A DNA stretch of 64,000 nucleotides from Actinomycetes bacterium (GTDB lineage Bacteria; Actinomycetota; Actinomycetes; Propionibacteriales; Propionibacteriaceae). The stretch lies in contig JAJZQV010000002.1 in NCBI GenBank assembly GCA_021803025.1, positions 28,090 to 92,089 on the forward strand, written 5' to 3'. This document shows, piece by piece, positions 1 to 9,220 of this stretch; within the stretch, counting starts at the first letter, position 1, and each line of letters begins with the position of its first letter. A program made the translations under genes and the position numbers. The notes under the pieces were generated by a model. That model saw only the letters and a list, made by a program, of their open reading frames with translations, was not told the DNA's origin and made no database searches.

Positions 1-186
1 CGCCTCTGGCTCTCCGACGACGACTCGGTCGCCGTCGTGGCGCCCGACGGCACGTTCCTGGAGAGCGTGGACATCCCCGAGCGCGTCGCGAACGTCTGCT
101 TCGGTCCCGGCGGCTGGCTGTACGTGGCGGCGAGCACCACCCTGTACAGGATCCGTACGACGACGAGCGACGCCGCTCTCAGCTGA
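1..186 (+). CDS. SMP-30/gluconolactonase/LRE-family protein, C-terminal end (partial)
   Basis: Reading frame 1 is open from the window edge to a TGA at 184-186 and gives about 61 residues. The text contains a beta-propeller-like blade with NVCFGPGGWLYVAAS followed by a final LYRIR strand, which is how SMP-30/gluconolactonase/LRE-like proteins usually end (N-C-F-G-G-D-LYVTAS-LYRI). The family hydrolyses sugar lactones in the cytoplasm. The active-site part lies outside the window, so substrate cannot be judged. Its stop overlaps the stop of the convergent downstream hydrolase by 8 bp. Family call is moderate because only the last strands are visible. Confidence 0.6.
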   Translation, partial: RLWLSDDDSVAVVAPDGTFLESVDIPERVANVCFGPGGWLYVAASTTLYRIRTTTSDAALS

Positions 187-1909
187 GCGCGCGGGCCGAC
201 GTCCTCCCGGCGTCAGTCGAGGCCGTCACCGGCAGCACGAGGCGGCTCGGGTACTCGCGGCCGTGATGGACGTGGAGCGTGACCGGGTCAGGAGCCGCCA
301 CGTACCGAGGGAAGCACGCCCCGGCGACGTTGAGCCGCAGGGAGTGGCCCTGCAGGAACGTGTTCGCCGTCGCCCACAGGTCCACCTCGACCTCCACCGG
401 CTGTCCCGGGACGAGCGGTACGACCCGGTCGAGTCCCACGCGGCGCGACAGCCTGAGGACGCCGTCGGTGAGGATCCGTGACGTGCCGTCGGGAGCGACG
501 TCGGTGAGTACGGCATGAAGGTCGGCGTCGGTCGCGTCCGCGGAGACCCAGCAACGCAGGAGGACTGGGCCCACCACCTCGAACGCCTCCGAGAAGGGCG
601 CCGTCGTGAACGACACCACGCCCGGATGCGCCTCCGCGGGCCGCTGGTCGTGGGGGCCTGGGAAGTCCGGCGGCCCGTACAGGATCTGACCCCCGACGGC
701 CGGGGCCGGGTCGGCGGGGTCGTGTTGGACAGCTGTGGCACCCGTCGCCTCGGTGACGGTGGGTGACAGTGACGAGTCGGCGAGGTAGAGGTCGACCTCC
801 CGCGTGTCCGGCACGGGCCACTGCGAGTAGTCACGCCACTCGTCGGACCCCATGACGAACAGACGTACGGGCGGGAGCTCTCCGACTCGGACCCCGAGCC
901 CGTGCTCACGCCAGAAGTCGAGCTGCATCGCGGGAACGCCTCCGCCCGTCAGGGTGCTTCCCGGCCCGAAGTCGTGACCGACCGGGATCCGTCCCATCTG
1001 GTCGACGTGGGTCCAGGGACCGATGACGAGGTGCTGGTGCTCCCGGGCAGGCCCCCGGCTCATCGCCGTGACGTTGCGGAGAGTGCCGCCGAGGAACAGG
1101 TCGTACCACCCGGCGACGTGGAAGCCGGGAACCGCGAGGCGGCGCAGGGCCGGTTCCGGGTACTCGGCGAGCCGCCAGTAGTCGTCGTACGTCGGGTGCG
1201 AGACCCAGTCCACCACGTGCGCGCCCTCGGGGGCGGTGGCCAGCACGGCGGCCAGCTCGGGAAGAGTGTGCTGTGACAGAAGCGGGGCTGGGTCCGTACC
1301 CTCTGCCAGGGGGATGTCGTCGCGAGCCGGCAGGCCCGCCTCGACCAGCGCATCGTTCACACGGTTGGCGGCCCAGTTGTACGTGGTCGCGTAGATCGGG
1401 ATGCCGCCTCGGCCCGCCATGTCCGTGTCGGGACGGGAGGGCGCGACCCACGGCGAGATCGCGCACAGGGTGGACGGGTCGGCGAGGATCGTGGCGAACT
1501 GGGTCGCTGACGCGTACGAGCCGCCGAAGCCCATCACCTCGCCGCTGCACCAGGGCTGCTCGTTGAGCCAAGCGACGACGTCGACGCCGTCCTTCGCCTC
1601 GGAGGCCATCCAGCGGAACGTGCCGTCGGACCGGTGGGTCCCGCGGCAGTCGACGACGACCACGGCAAAGCCGGCGCCGAGGACGTCCTCGAGGGTCATC
1701 CCCGAGGCGCCGACGGCCAGCGGGAGGGCGATCCAGGGCTCGTCGGGGAGGCCGAAGAGCCTCGCGACCCCCGACCGCTGGGCCCCGTACGGGGAGCGCT
1801 GGAGCAGGACGGGGACGGGTACCCGGTCGGAGTCGTCCGGTCTCGCGACGTCCCCCCGGAGGACGACGCCGTCGCGTGCGGCGATCTCGACGTTCGGGGA
1901 GACGATCAC
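179..1909 (-). CDS. CocE/NonD family hydrolase (X-Pro dipeptidyl-peptidase S15-like)
   Basis: A 576-residue alpha/beta hydrolase of the CocE/NonD (peptidase S15) group, which cleave acyl esters or N-terminal X-Pro dipeptides. The nucleophile elbow is GFGGSYAS with Ser131. The acid is probably the Asp in HVAGWYDLF and the base the His in GPWTHVD. The C-terminal half is the jelly-roll X-Pro C domain, with VSADATDADLHAVLTDV and a late LRLNVAG strand. Length is normal for the family (550-600). The start MIVSPNVEI fits the usual short N-terminal strand preceding RDGVVLRGDV. It lies 15 bp downstream of pntB on the same strand, so read-through is possible, but no functional link is evident. The substrate cannot be inferred. 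Confidence 0.85.
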   Translation of the reverse strand: MIVSPNVEIAARDGVVLRGDVARPDDSDRVPVPVLLQRSPYGAQRSGVARLFGLPDEPWIALPLAVGASGMTLEDVLGAGFAVVVVDCRGTHRSDGTFRWMASEAKDGVDVVAWLNEQPWCSGEVMGFGGSYASATQFATILADPSTLCAISPWVAPSRPDTDMAGRGGIPIYATTYNWAANRVNDALVEAGLPARDDIPLAEGTDPAPLLSQHTLPELAAVLATAPEGAHVVDWVSHPTYDDYWRLAEYPEPALRRLAVPGFHVAGWYDLFLGGTLRNVTAMSRGPAREHQHLVIGPWTHVDQMGRIPVGHDFGPGSTLTGGGVPAMQLDFWREHGLGVRVGELPPVRLFVMGSDEWRDYSQWPVPDTREVDLYLADSSLSPTVTEATGATAVQHDPADPAPAVGGQILYGPPDFPGPHDQRPAEAHPGVVSFTTAPFSEAFEVVGPVLLRCWVSADATDADLHAVLTDVAPDGTSRILTDGVLRLSRRVGLDRVVPLVPGQPVEVEVDLWATANTFLQGHSLRLNVAGACFPRYVAAPDPVTLHVHHGREYPSRLVLPVTASTDAGRTSARALS

Positions 1910-1924
1910 GTCGACCTCCAGCGG

Positions 1925-3346
1925 CTAGGACCTCGACAGGGCCTGGATGATGTCCTCGACGCGGACCTTCGCGTCGCCGAACAGCATCTGGGCGTTGTCC
2001 TTGAAGAACAACGGGTTCTGTACCCCGGCGTAACCGGCGTTCATGCTCCGCTTGAAGACGATGACGTTGCGGGCGTCCCACACCTTGAGGACCGGCATGC
2101 CGGCGATGGGGCTCGACGGGTCGTCGAGAGCCGCCGGGTTGACCGTGTCGTTGGCCCCGATGACGAGGACCACATCCGTCTTGTCGAAGTCGTCGTTGAT
2201 CTCGTCCATCTCGAGCACGATGTCGTACGGCACCTTCGCCTCGGCGAGCAGCACGTTCATGTGCCCGGGGAGGCGGCCGGCGACGGGGTGGATCCCGAAC
2301 CGGACGTGCACACCCTTGGCCCGCAGCTTCGTCGTGAGCTCGGCGACGGGGTACTGCGCCTGGGCCACCGCCATGCCGTAGCCGGGGGTGATGATGACGG
2401 ACTTGGCGTCCTCGAGGAGCTCGGCGGCGCCCTCCGCCGTGATCTCCCGGTGTTCTCCATAGTCCTTCGTCTCGCCGGTGATCGCGCCGTCCGAGCCGAA
2501 CCCGCCGGCGATGACGCTGATGAAGGACCGGTTCATGGCGGTGCACATGATGTAGCTCAGGTAGGCACCGGACGAGCCGACGAGCGCTCCCGTGATGATG
2601 AGCAGGTCGTTGTTGAGCATGAAGCCCGCAGCCGCTGCCGCCCAGCCGGAGTACGAGTTCAGCATGCTCACGACGACCGGCATGTCGCCGCCACCGATCG
2701 AGGCGACGAGGTGCAGGCCCAGGGCCAGGGCGATGACCGTCATGACGATCAGCAGCCAGATCGACGGCGCCAGGACGAACCAGACGGTCAGTCCGAGGAA
2801 CGCCACGATGGCGCCCAGGTTGACGTAGTTGTGCGCCGGGAGCATGAGGGGCGCCGACTTCATCCGGGCGCTCAGCTTGAGGTAGGCGATGATCGATCCC
2901 GTGAACGTCACGGCGCCGATGAACACCCCGATGAAGACCTCGGCGAGGTGGACCTTGTCGTCGGCCCCAGTGGCCGAGAGGTACGAGTTGTAGCCGACGA
3001 GGACCGCGGCGAGGCCGACGAAGCTGTGCAGCATCGCGATGAGCTCCGGCATGCCGGTCATCTCGACCTTCTTGGCCCGCCAGACGCCGATGGCCGCTCC
3101 GATGAGCACGGCCACGAGGATGAGCCCGAGGGCCGGCAGGCCCGTCCCCGGGCGGTCCGAGGCGTTGTTGACCGCGTCGATCCCGATCACCGCGCCGAGC
3201 ACGGTGATGACGAGGGCGATGCCCATGCCGATGATGCCGTACGTGTTCCCGGCCTTGGCGGACTCGTGCTTGCTGAGCCCTGCGAGGGCGAGGATGAACA
3301 GGAGCCCGGCGATGATGTACGAGCCCTGGAGAAGGGTCAAGCTCAT
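1925..3346 (-). CDS. pntB: NAD(P) transhydrogenase subunit beta
   Basis: 473 residues. This is the membrane and NADP(H)-binding subunit of proton-translocating transhydrogenase, which uses the proton gradient to drive hydride transfer from NADH to NADP+. The first ~270 residues are a run of about nine hydrophobic helices. The C-terminal domain III has the NADP-binding [16 protein letters not shown] motif, then [36 protein letters not shown] and a terminal [16 protein letters not shown], all diagnostic for PntB. It starts 4 bp after the pntA stop, so the two are co-transcribed and probably coupled. Length is normal (460-480). Confidence 0.97.
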   Translation of the reverse strand: MSLTLLQGSYIIAGLLFILALAGLSKHESAKAGNTYGIIGMGIALVITVLGAVIGIDAVNNASDRPGTGLPALGLILVAVLIGAAIGVWRAKKVEMTGMPELIAMLHSFVGLAAVLVGYNSYLSATGADDKVHLAEVFIGVFIGAVTFTGSIIAYLKLSARMKSAPLMLPAHNYVNLGAIVAFLGLTVWFVLAPSIWLLIVMTVIALALGLHLVASIGGGDMPVVVSMLNSYSGWAAAAAGFMLNNDLLIITGALVGSSGAYLSYIMCTAMNRSFISVIAGGFGSDGAITGETKDYGEHREITAEGAAELLEDAKSVIITPGYGMAVAQAQYPVAELTTKLRAKGVHVRFGIHPVAGRLPGHMNVLLAEAKVPYDIVLEMDEINDDFDKTDVVLVIGANDTVNPAALDDPSSPIAGMPVLKVWDARNVIVFKRSMNAGYAGVQNPLFFKDNAQMLFGDAKVRVEDIIQALSRS

Positions 3347-3350
3347 GGGG

Positions 3351-4892
3351 TCAGGCCCTCCTGAACATGGCGAGCATCCGCTGGGTCACGGTGAAGCCGC
3401 CGAAGACGTTGATGCTGGCGAGCAGGATCCCGATGAAGGCGAGCACGCTCACGACGAGGCCCGTGTGGGCCGTGCCGATCTGGAGCAGGGCGCCGACGAC
3501 GATGATCCCGGAGATGGCGTTCGTGACGCTCATGAGCGGCGTGTGCAGCGCGTGGTGGACGTTGCCGATGACGTAGTAGCCGATGACCACGCTGAGCATG
3601 AACACCATGAAGTGGCCGAGGAACGACTCGGGAGACACCCAGAAGAGGGCCAGCAGGGCAGCCGCGCAGATGCCCAGGATCGTGAAGTTCCTCGCCGGGC
3701 TCTTCGGCTTCGCCTCCTTCACCGGTGTCGGCGGCGGTGGCGCCGCGGCGGCGAGCGGCGCGGCCGAGACCTGGACGGGAGGCGGCGGCCACAGGAGCTC
3801 GCCGTCCTTCGAGACGGTCATGCCGCGGATCACGACGTCGTCCATGTCCAGGACGAGCTTGCCGTCCTTGCCCGGCGTCACGAGCTTCATGAGGTTGACG
3901 ACGTTCGTCCCGTACAGCTGCGAGGCCTGGCTCGGGAGCCGGCCCGCGAGGTCGGTGTAGCCGATGATCTTCACGCCGTTCGCGGTGACGACGAGCTGGT
4001 CGGCGACGGACCCCTCGACGTTCCCGCCGTTGGCGGCGGCCATGTCGACGATGACGGAGCCGGGCTTCATCGAGGCGACCATGTCTGCGGTGATGAGGAG
4101 GGGTGCGGGCTTGCCCGGGATCAGTGCCGTCGTGACGATGATGTCGACGTCCGGCGCCTGCTCGGCGTAGAGGCGAGCGGCGGCCGCGTTGTAGTCCTCG
4201 GACATCTCCTTGGCGTAGCCGTCGGTCGAGACCTGCTGCTCCCCCGCCTTGACCGTGAGGAACTCGGCACCCATGGACTCGACCTGCTCGGCGACCTCGG
4301 GACGCGCGTCGGTGGCACGCACGATCGCACCCAGCGAGCGCGCCGTGCCGATGGCTGCGAGCCCGGCGACGCCGGCCCCCACGACGAGGACCTTCGCCGG
4401 CGGCACCTTGCCTGCCGCGGTGACCTGACCTGTGAAGAACGACCCGAACTCGTGGGCCGCCTCGACGATCGCCCGGTACCCGGCGATGTTCGCCATGCTG
4501 GACAGCACGTCGAGGGCCTGGGCGCGCGAGATGCGCGGCACGGCGTCCATGGCCATGCCGGTGACGCCCGCGCGGACCAGCGCCGCGACGAGGTCAGGGT
4601 CGAGCCGGGGCGACAGCAGGCTGACCAGCGTCGAGGCGACCGGCAGCTTGGAGATCTCGGCCGGGCTCGGCGCGTTGATCTTCGTGATGATGTCGCTCGC
4701 CCAGACGGCGTCACCCTCCACGATCGTGGCGCCCTCGGCGACGTACGCCGCGTCGGGATAGCTGGCAGTCTCGCCCGCACCGGACTGCACGACGACGTCG
4801 TAGCCGAGCGCGCGGAGCTGGGAGACGGTCTTGGGCGTCGCGGCCACCCGCCGCTCGCCGGGCTGCGACTCCTTGGGGATCCCGATCTTCAT
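3351..4892 (-). CDS. pntA: NAD(P) transhydrogenase subunit alpha
   Basis: 513 residues from the ATG at 4892, preceded by a strong AGGAGG-type ribosome site. A longer open frame to 5081 lacks this and its extra residues do not look like PntA. Domain I (about 1-375) binds NAD(H): it begins MKIGIPKE, has the Rossmann-like [17 protein letters not shown] loop and the mobile-loop region [21 protein letters not shown] proline/alanine linker (about residues 385-410, PPPPTPV) joins it to a C-terminal membrane part with four hydrophobic helices. It is therefore the undivided E. coli-like alpha chain rather than split PntAA/PntAB. It pairs with PntB 4 bp downstream. Confidence 0.96.
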   Translation of the reverse strand: MKIGIPKESQPGERRVAATPKTVSQLRALGYDVVVQSGAGETASYPDAAYVAEGATIVEGDAVWASDIITKINAPSPAEISKLPVASTLVSLLSPRLDPDLVAALVRAGVTGMAMDAVPRISRAQALDVLSSMANIAGYRAIVEAAHEFGSFFTGQVTAAGKVPPAKVLVVGAGVAGLAAIGTARSLGAIVRATDARPEVAEQVESMGAEFLTVKAGEQQVSTDGYAKEMSEDYNAAAARLYAEQAPDVDIIVTTALIPGKPAPLLITADMVASMKPGSVIVDMAAANGGNVEGSVADQLVVTANGVKIIGYTDLAGRLPSQASQLYGTNVVNLMKLVTPGKDGKLVLDMDDVVIRGMTVSKDGELLWPPPPVQVSAAPLAAAAPPPPTPVKEAKPKSPARNFTILGICAAALLALFWVSPESFLGHFMVFMLSVVIGYYVIGNVHHALHTPLMSVTNAISGIIVVGALLQIGTAHTGLVVSVLAFIGILLASINVFGGFTVTQRMLAMFRRA

Positions 4893-5082
4893 GCTTCCTC
4901 CTCGGGCGCCGACCAGACGGCGGCGTCCCTGTGTGCGCGTGTCACGATAGCGACGACCTCTTGATGACGAGACACCGGGGTTGGTCAAAGTGTTGATCAT
5001 CGGGCGTCGGAGGGTGATCCAGTACACGCCGGGGTGCGTTGGGGTACCCCCGGAGAGCATCCCAGAGTGCGAGAAGAGCATC

Positions 5083-5088
5083 TAGCCT
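5083..5088 (+). promoter_or_regulatory. -10 box of a leaderless promoter for the XRE regulator
   Basis: TAGCCT lies exactly 6 nt before the GTG start at 5095, so transcription would begin at or next to the start codon. No Shine-Dalgarno is present. The same arrangement occurs before many genes in this window, for example TAGCCT at 52253-52258 before greA. Confidence 0.6.
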
Positions 5089-5094
5089 GGCTGC

Positions 5095-5982
5095 GTGGAC
5101 ATCCGAGTCGAGGTGCGCGACTTCCTCAGGACGAGGCGCGCCAAGATCAGCCCGGAGTCGGTGGGCCTGCCGGTCGACGGCAGACGGCGCGTCCCCGGGC
5201 TTCGCCGCGGCGAGGTGGCGACCCTCGCGGGCGTGAGCATCGAGTACTACTCCAAGCTCGAGCGCGGTCATCTCGCCGGTGTCTCGGGCAGTGTGCTCGA
5301 TGCCGTCGCCCGTGCGCTGCAGCTCGACATGGCGGAACGCGAGCACCTGTACGACCTGGCGCAGGCCGCCGACGGAAGCGCCTCGCGGAGCAGGCGCAGC
5401 CGACGCACCGAGCAGCCTTGGGCTCCACGGCCAAGCCTCCAGTGGGTCCTCGACGCGATGCGGGACGCACCGGCGATCGTGACGAACGGCCGCAGTGACC
5501 TCCTCGTGACCAACGACCTGAGCCGGGCGATGTACGCCGACGTTCTCGCCGGTACCCACGGCACGCCCAACTTCGCCCGCTTCACCTTCCTCGACCCGGC
5601 CGCGCGCCGGTTCTACCCCGAGTGGGACACCTTCGCCGACATGACCGTCGAAACGCTGCGCACCGAGGCCGGGCGCACCCCGCACGACCAGCTGCTCCAC
5701 GAGCTCGTCGGCGAGCTGTCGACGCTGAGCCCGGAGTTCCGGAAGCGCTGGAGCGCCCATGACGTACGCATCCACACCACCGGCACGAAGCATTTCCGCC
5801 ACGCCGTGGTCGGCCACCTGTACCTCACGTACGAGACCGTCCCGCTGGTCTCCGAGCCGGGTCTTTCGATGACGGTGTACGCGGCGGAGCCGGGGTCGTC
5901 CTCGGCGGACGCCCTGTCACTGCTCGCGAGCTGGTCGGCTGGCGAGCACCATCCGAAGCCTCTTCTCGGGCTCGACGCCTGA
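5095..5982 (+). CDS. XRE-family regulator with MmyB-like ligand-binding domain
   Basis: 295 residues from a GTG start. Residues about 8-80 are a helix-turn-helix of the Xre/Cro type: VPGLRRGEVATLAGVSIEYYSKLERG is the typical recognition segment, followed by LDAVARALQLDMAEREHLYDLA. Residues about 105-275 match the MmyB-like PAS-type ligand-binding domain, with LVTNDLSRAMY, NFARFTFLDPAARRFY and a late LYLTYETVPL strand. Proteins of this architecture are common actinobacterial one-component regulators, often acting on a neighbouring oxidoreductase. It is divergent from pntAB with about 200 bp between, so pntAB is one possible target. That is inference. Confidence 0.9.
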   Translation: MDIRVEVRDFLRTRRAKISPESVGLPVDGRRRVPGLRRGEVATLAGVSIEYYSKLERGHLAGVSGSVLDAVARALQLDMAEREHLYDLAQAADGSASRSRRSRRTEQPWAPRPSLQWVLDAMRDAPAIVTNGRSDLLVTNDLSRAMYADVLAGTHGTPNFARFTFLDPAARRFYPEWDTFADMTVETLRTEAGRTPHDQLLHELVGELSTLSPEFRKRWSAHDVRIHTTGTKHFRHAVVGHLYLTYETVPLVSEPGLSMTVYAAEPGSSSADALSLLASWSAGEHHPKPLLGLDA

Positions 5983-6060
5983 CAACCGACGGCATGAGTG
6001 CCTGGAGCGGGGGCACCGCCGGTACCGTGTGGTTAGTCCTTCTCGTGTCTGAAGCACCTC

Positions 6061-6711
6061 GTGAGCGCCGTCGATGTCGTGGGATGGTGCGCGGTCGTTG
6101 TGGGCATGGTCGTGGGTGTCCCCCAGCTCGTCAGGCTCGTGCGAACCCGGCGTGTCGACGGGCTGTCCCTGACCGCCTGGCGCTCGATCCTCGCGGCGAA
6201 CCTCGCCTGGGGCGCCCACGGTGCACGTCTCGAGCAGCTCACGATGATCCTGAGCAACGCCATCGGCCTCTGCACGACAGCGACGATCGTCGTCCTGCTC
6301 GCGCGGCGCTTCCGCCGTCCCGTCGTCGTCCTCATGCTCCCCAGCCTGGCCGCTGCGGCCCTCATGACGACCGTTGACCACGTGCTGGGGTCTGCCGCCT
6401 TCGGGGTGACGGCGATCTGCCTGGCCGTGGTCTCCAACTTCGGCCAGAGCAGCCAGCTCGTCCGCGCTCCCCATGTGGCCGGCGTCTCGTCACTGTTCAT
6501 GACGATGGCCGTGCTCAACCAGCTGCTGTGGACGGTCTGGGGGCTTCTCGCCCGCGACACCGGCACGCTGATGACCGCGTCGACCGTCTTCGCCCTGGCG
6601 ACGTTCAACCTCCTCTGGTACGCGCTGCGCCGTCGTGGGCTGCGCGCGTTCTTCGAGACCTCACTCGCGTCCGCATCCCCGGAGCCCGCGCTCATCACTC
6701 TGTCCGAGTAG
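6061..6711 (+). CDS. PQ-loop (SWEET/SemiSWEET-like) membrane protein, two-repeat form
   Basis: 216 residues, largely hydrophobic, with six to seven predicted helices. The first three-helix unit carries a PQ-loop, GVPQLVRLVRTRRVDGLS (PQ at residues 21-22), the signature of SemiSWEET/SWEET sugar transporters and related PQ-loop carriers. A second unit near residues 120-205 has a degenerate version (NFGQSSQLVRAPHVAGVS) that lacks the PQ pair. Bacterial SemiSWEETs are usually about 85-100 residues with one unit, so this two-unit protein is longer than usual. The GTG start at 6061 has no clear Shine-Dalgarno. The transported substrate is unknown. Confidence 0.75.
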   Translation: MSAVDVVGWCAVVVGMVVGVPQLVRLVRTRRVDGLSLTAWRSILAANLAWGAHGARLEQLTMILSNAIGLCTTATIVVLLARRFRRPVVVLMLPSLAAAALMTTVDHVLGSAAFGVTAICLAVVSNFGQSSQLVRAPHVAGVSSLFMTMAVLNQLLWTVWGLLARDTGTLMTASTVFALATFNLLWYALRRRGLRAFFETSLASASPEPALITLSE

Positions 6712-6749
6712 GCGGGCCCGGGTCGCGTCCCCGACTGGGGGGATCGGCG

Positions 6750-8447
6750 CTAGCCGATCCGGAGCCGGTACGGCATCGACAGGACGCCGTCGGGAGCGAG
6801 GCCCAGCCCCGTCGCGAGGGTGGAAAGGAGCCGGAACGGGTCGGCCGAGTAGCTGAGACCGTCCAGACCGCCCGGGCGCTCCGACGACTGGGCGGGCTGG
6901 AGCCTCTCGAGCAGCCCGAGCAGCGGGACAGGACGGATGGCCACCTTGTCGCGGTCGAGACCGGCCAGGGCGCACGCCCGCTCGACGGCGACCTCACGGC
7001 CGCCAAGGTGGTCGACGAGGCGTCGCTCCTTCGCGTCCGCCCCCGTCCACACGCGCCCGCGCGCAAGCGGCTCGAGCTCGCCGACGGTCATTCCGCGGTC
7101 AGCCGCCGCCTTCGTCGTGAAGTCCTCGTACACCTGGTCGAGCCACGCGTCCAGGATCCGCCACTGCTCCTCGGTGAAGCCTCGGTTGCCCGCGAACATG
7201 TCGGCGAGCCGGCCCGACTGCACGTCCTCCCTGACCAGCCCCAGCTTGTCGTACAGGCCCTGGTTGACGACCTTGCCGGCGAACACGCCGATCGAGCCGG
7301 TCAGCGTCGAGGGGTTCGCGATGATCTCCGTGGCTCCCATCGCCACGAAGTAGCCGCCGGATGCGGCGAGGTCGCCCATCGTCGCCACCACGGGCTTGCC
7401 GGCCTTCTTGAGCTCCAGCACGCCGGCCCGGATCGTGTCCGAGGCGATGTACGAGCCGCCCGGCGAGTCGACGGCGAGGATGACAGCCTTCACGTTGTCG
7501 TCCATCCGCGCATGGCGCAGGTGCTCCTGGACCACCTCGGAGCCGGCCTGCGGACCGCCCAGCGGAGACCGTACGGGCCGGCCGCTGACGATACCGCCCC
7601 GCACCGAGACCACCGCGACGGTGGGCTTCACGGCGAGGCGAGACACGGCCCTCGCCGTGAGCGACGAGATGTAGCGGGAGGCGTACTGCAGCGTCCCGTC
7701 CTTGCCCCACGTGCCGCGCACGTCGGCGTACACGTCGTCGCGGTAACCGAGATGGTCGACGAGTCCCAGGGCGCGTGCGTCCTCCGCGGGCACTGGTCCC
7801 CTGTCGACGACCTCCCGCACCGCGTCGGCCGTGAGGCCGCGGCGCTCGCTGACCAGCGCGACGGTCTCCTCCAGCAGTGACGCCGCCAGCCGGCCGCTCA
7901 TCTCGCGGTTGGCGTCGCTGATCGTCGAGGCCGAGTACGTCTCTGCAGCGGTCTTGAACTCCTTGCGCTGCGAGAACTCGGGGTCGAGGCCCAGCTTCTC
8001 CATGCCCCCGCGGAGCAGCAGCATGTCGACGTGGACGCCGCCGAGGACGACCGACCCGGACGGCTGCAGCCAGATCGTCGAGGCCGAGGTGGCGAGCCGG
8101 TAGGCGAACATGCCCGAGGTCAGCTCGCCGAAGCTCTCGGCGTAGGCGACGGTCGGCTTGTGGATGCCGAACGCCCGGATCGCCGCGCCGACCTCGTCGA
8201 CGAGCGCAGCCGAGAGCGGACACGTCCCGACATGGACGACCAGCCCTGCGACGCGCTGGTCGGTCGCCGCCTCCCGCAGTGCCTGAGTCAGGCCCGTGAT
8301 GGTCGGCGCGTTGATGGCCCGCAGCGCCTCCAGCGGGTTCTCGGGGGCGGCGCGCAGCACACCCCGGTCGAGGTCGATCTCGAGGATCACGCGCCCGGGA
8401 CCGGATGTGGCGAGCAGGGACGAGAGCAGCTTGCTGAATCCGCGCAT
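6750..8447 (-). CDS. sppA: signal peptide peptidase SppA (S49 family, long form)
   Basis: 565 residues from the ATG at 8447. S49 proteases of the 67-kDa class contain two homologous crotonase-like halves and cut signal-peptide remnants at the membrane. The C-terminal half has DSPGGSYIASDTIRAG and GDLAASGGYFVAMGATEI, with Ser363 as the likely nucleophile. The general-base Lys is expected in the N-terminal half around RKEFKTAAETYS. No strong N-terminal membrane helix is visible, unlike E. coli SppA. An upstream ATG at 8474 exists, but 8447 has a TACCCT -10 box 6 nt before it (leaderless). The 27-bp tandem repeat lies just upstream. Confidence 0.92.
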   Translation of the reverse strand: MRGFSKLLSSLLATSGPGRVILEIDLDRGVLRAAPENPLEALRAINAPTITGLTQALREAATDQRVAGLVVHVGTCPLSAALVDEVGAAIRAFGIHKPTVAYAESFGELTSGMFAYRLATSASTIWLQPSGSVVLGGVHVDMLLLRGGMEKLGLDPEFSQRKEFKTAAETYSASTISDANREMSGRLAASLLEETVALVSERRGLTADAVREVVDRGPVPAEDARALGLVDHLGYRDDVYADVRGTWGKDGTLQYASRYISSLTARAVSRLAVKPTVAVVSVRGGIVSGRPVRSPLGGPQAGSEVVQEHLRHARMDDNVKAVILAVDSPGGSYIASDTIRAGVLELKKAGKPVVATMGDLAASGGYFVAMGATEIIANPSTLTGSIGVFAGKVVNQGLYDKLGLVREDVQSGRLADMFAGNRGFTEEQWRILDAWLDQVYEDFTTKAAADRGMTVGELEPLARGRVWTGADAKERRLVDHLGGREVAVERACALAGLDRDKVAIRPVPLLGLLERLQPAQSSERPGGLDGLSYSADPFRLLSTLATGLGLAPDGVLSMPYRLRIG

Positions 8448-8484
8448 GGACCCAGGGTACGGACCTCGGCTCACCGCGAGGCGG

Positions 8485-8619
8485 GATCGGCGCAGGCCGT
8501 CGTGGATGCGCGATCGGCGCAGGCCGTCGTGGATGCGCGATCGGCGCAGGCCGTCGTGGATGCGCGATCGGCGCAGGCTGTGGCGGATGCGGGATCGGCG
8601 CAGGCCGTGGCGGACGCGC
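8485..8619. repeat. five-copy 27-bp tandem repeat upstream of sppA
   Basis: Five head-to-tail 27-bp units start at 8485, 8512, 8539, 8566 and 8593. The first three are identical and the last two carry a few substitutions. The unit begins GATCGGCGCAGGCCGT. The array fills nearly the whole gap between the marR stop (8621) and the sppA start (8447), leaving only the proximal -10 region. The unit length is a multiple of three, but no credible gene crosses it. It looks like a minisatellite whose copy number could vary. Confidence 0.9.
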
Positions 8620-8620
8620 G

Positions 8621-9118
8621 TCAGGCCGGCGGATCGGCCGGACAGGCCCGGTCAGTGGTCACCGTGAGGCGTCCCTCGGGGTCGAGCTTCGTGAGGACGG
8701 CGAGGGTCATGCGGGACAGGTCGTCCACCTCGCTGCCGTCGAGCGCATCCAGCACGAGCGCGCGGACGGCCTCGGCGTAGAGCCCACGTCCGACCTCGTA
8801 CGCCTTCTCCCCCGCGGGGGTGAGCACAGCGTTGGTCGCCCGGGAGTCGGCCGGACAGGGCATCCGCTCGACGAGGCCCTTGCGCTCCAGCGAGGACACG
8901 ACCCGTGACAGACGTGGCAGGCTCGCGTTCGTCCGGGCTGCGAGCGCCGACAGGCGGAGACGCTTGTGCTCCGCCTCGGAGAGCGCCTCGAGCAGCGCGT
9001 ACTCGAAGGCTGTGACCCCTGCGGTGGTGAGCTGCCTGTCCAGCGCCGTGGGCAGCAGCTCGAGCAGGGCCTGGAGTCGTGCGACTGCCACCCGTTCGGG
9101 TCTGCTGAGCGTCGTCAT
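8621..9118 (-). CDS. MarR-family transcriptional regulator
   Basis: 165 residues with a winged helix-turn-helix. The segments LTTAGVTAFEYALLEALSEAEHKRLRLSALAARTNASLPRLSRVVSSLERKGLVER and CPADSRATNAVLTPAGEKAY are the MarR recognition helix and wing. MarR proteins are dimeric repressors released by small phenolics or oxidants. It is divergent from the F420/NADP-type oxidoreductase at 9221 with a 100-bp shared control region containing a CTTGTA-GG-TACAAG palindrome. This is the classic layout for a MarR repressing itself and a reductase. The C-terminal ~15 residues are Pro/Ala rich. Confidence 0.9.
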   Translation of the reverse strand: MTTLSRPERVAVARLQALLELLPTALDRQLTTAGVTAFEYALLEALSEAEHKRLRLSALAARTNASLPRLSRVVSSLERKGLVERMPCPADSRATNAVLTPAGEKAYEVGRGLYAEAVRALVLDALDGSEVDDLSRMTLAVLTKLDPEGRLTVTTDRACPADPPA

Positions 9119-9171
9119 GTGCCCATCCTACCTGATAGTTGAAGATGCAATCATCCTCTGGTACGGTCTTG

Positions 9172-9185
9172 CTTGTAGGTACAAG
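9172..9185. promoter_or_regulatory. candidate MarR operator between marR and the oxidoreductase
   Basis: A perfect inverted repeat CTTGTA-GG-TACAAG sits in the divergent promoter region. A second partial dyad lies upstream around 9138-9155 (TTGAAGATGCAATC). A 6-bp stem with 4-nt loop, TCCCGG/CCGGGA, follows at 9188-9203. The position is suited to repression of the 9221 gene. No experimental basis; call by symmetry and location. Confidence 0.5.
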
Positions 9186-9220
9186 TATCCCGGTGATCCG
9201 GGACGACGAGGGAGACTCTC

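Noticed and set aside
1634..3364. Very long plus-strand frame opposite pntB, rich in Asp, Glu, Arg, Val and His
   Set aside because: It is the antisense shadow of the conserved pntB gene in high-GC DNA; composition (DDEHRV-rich) is not protein-like.
8485..8619. Possible CRISPR array
   Set aside because: Units are contiguous 27-bp repeats with no spacers and no cas genes nearby.
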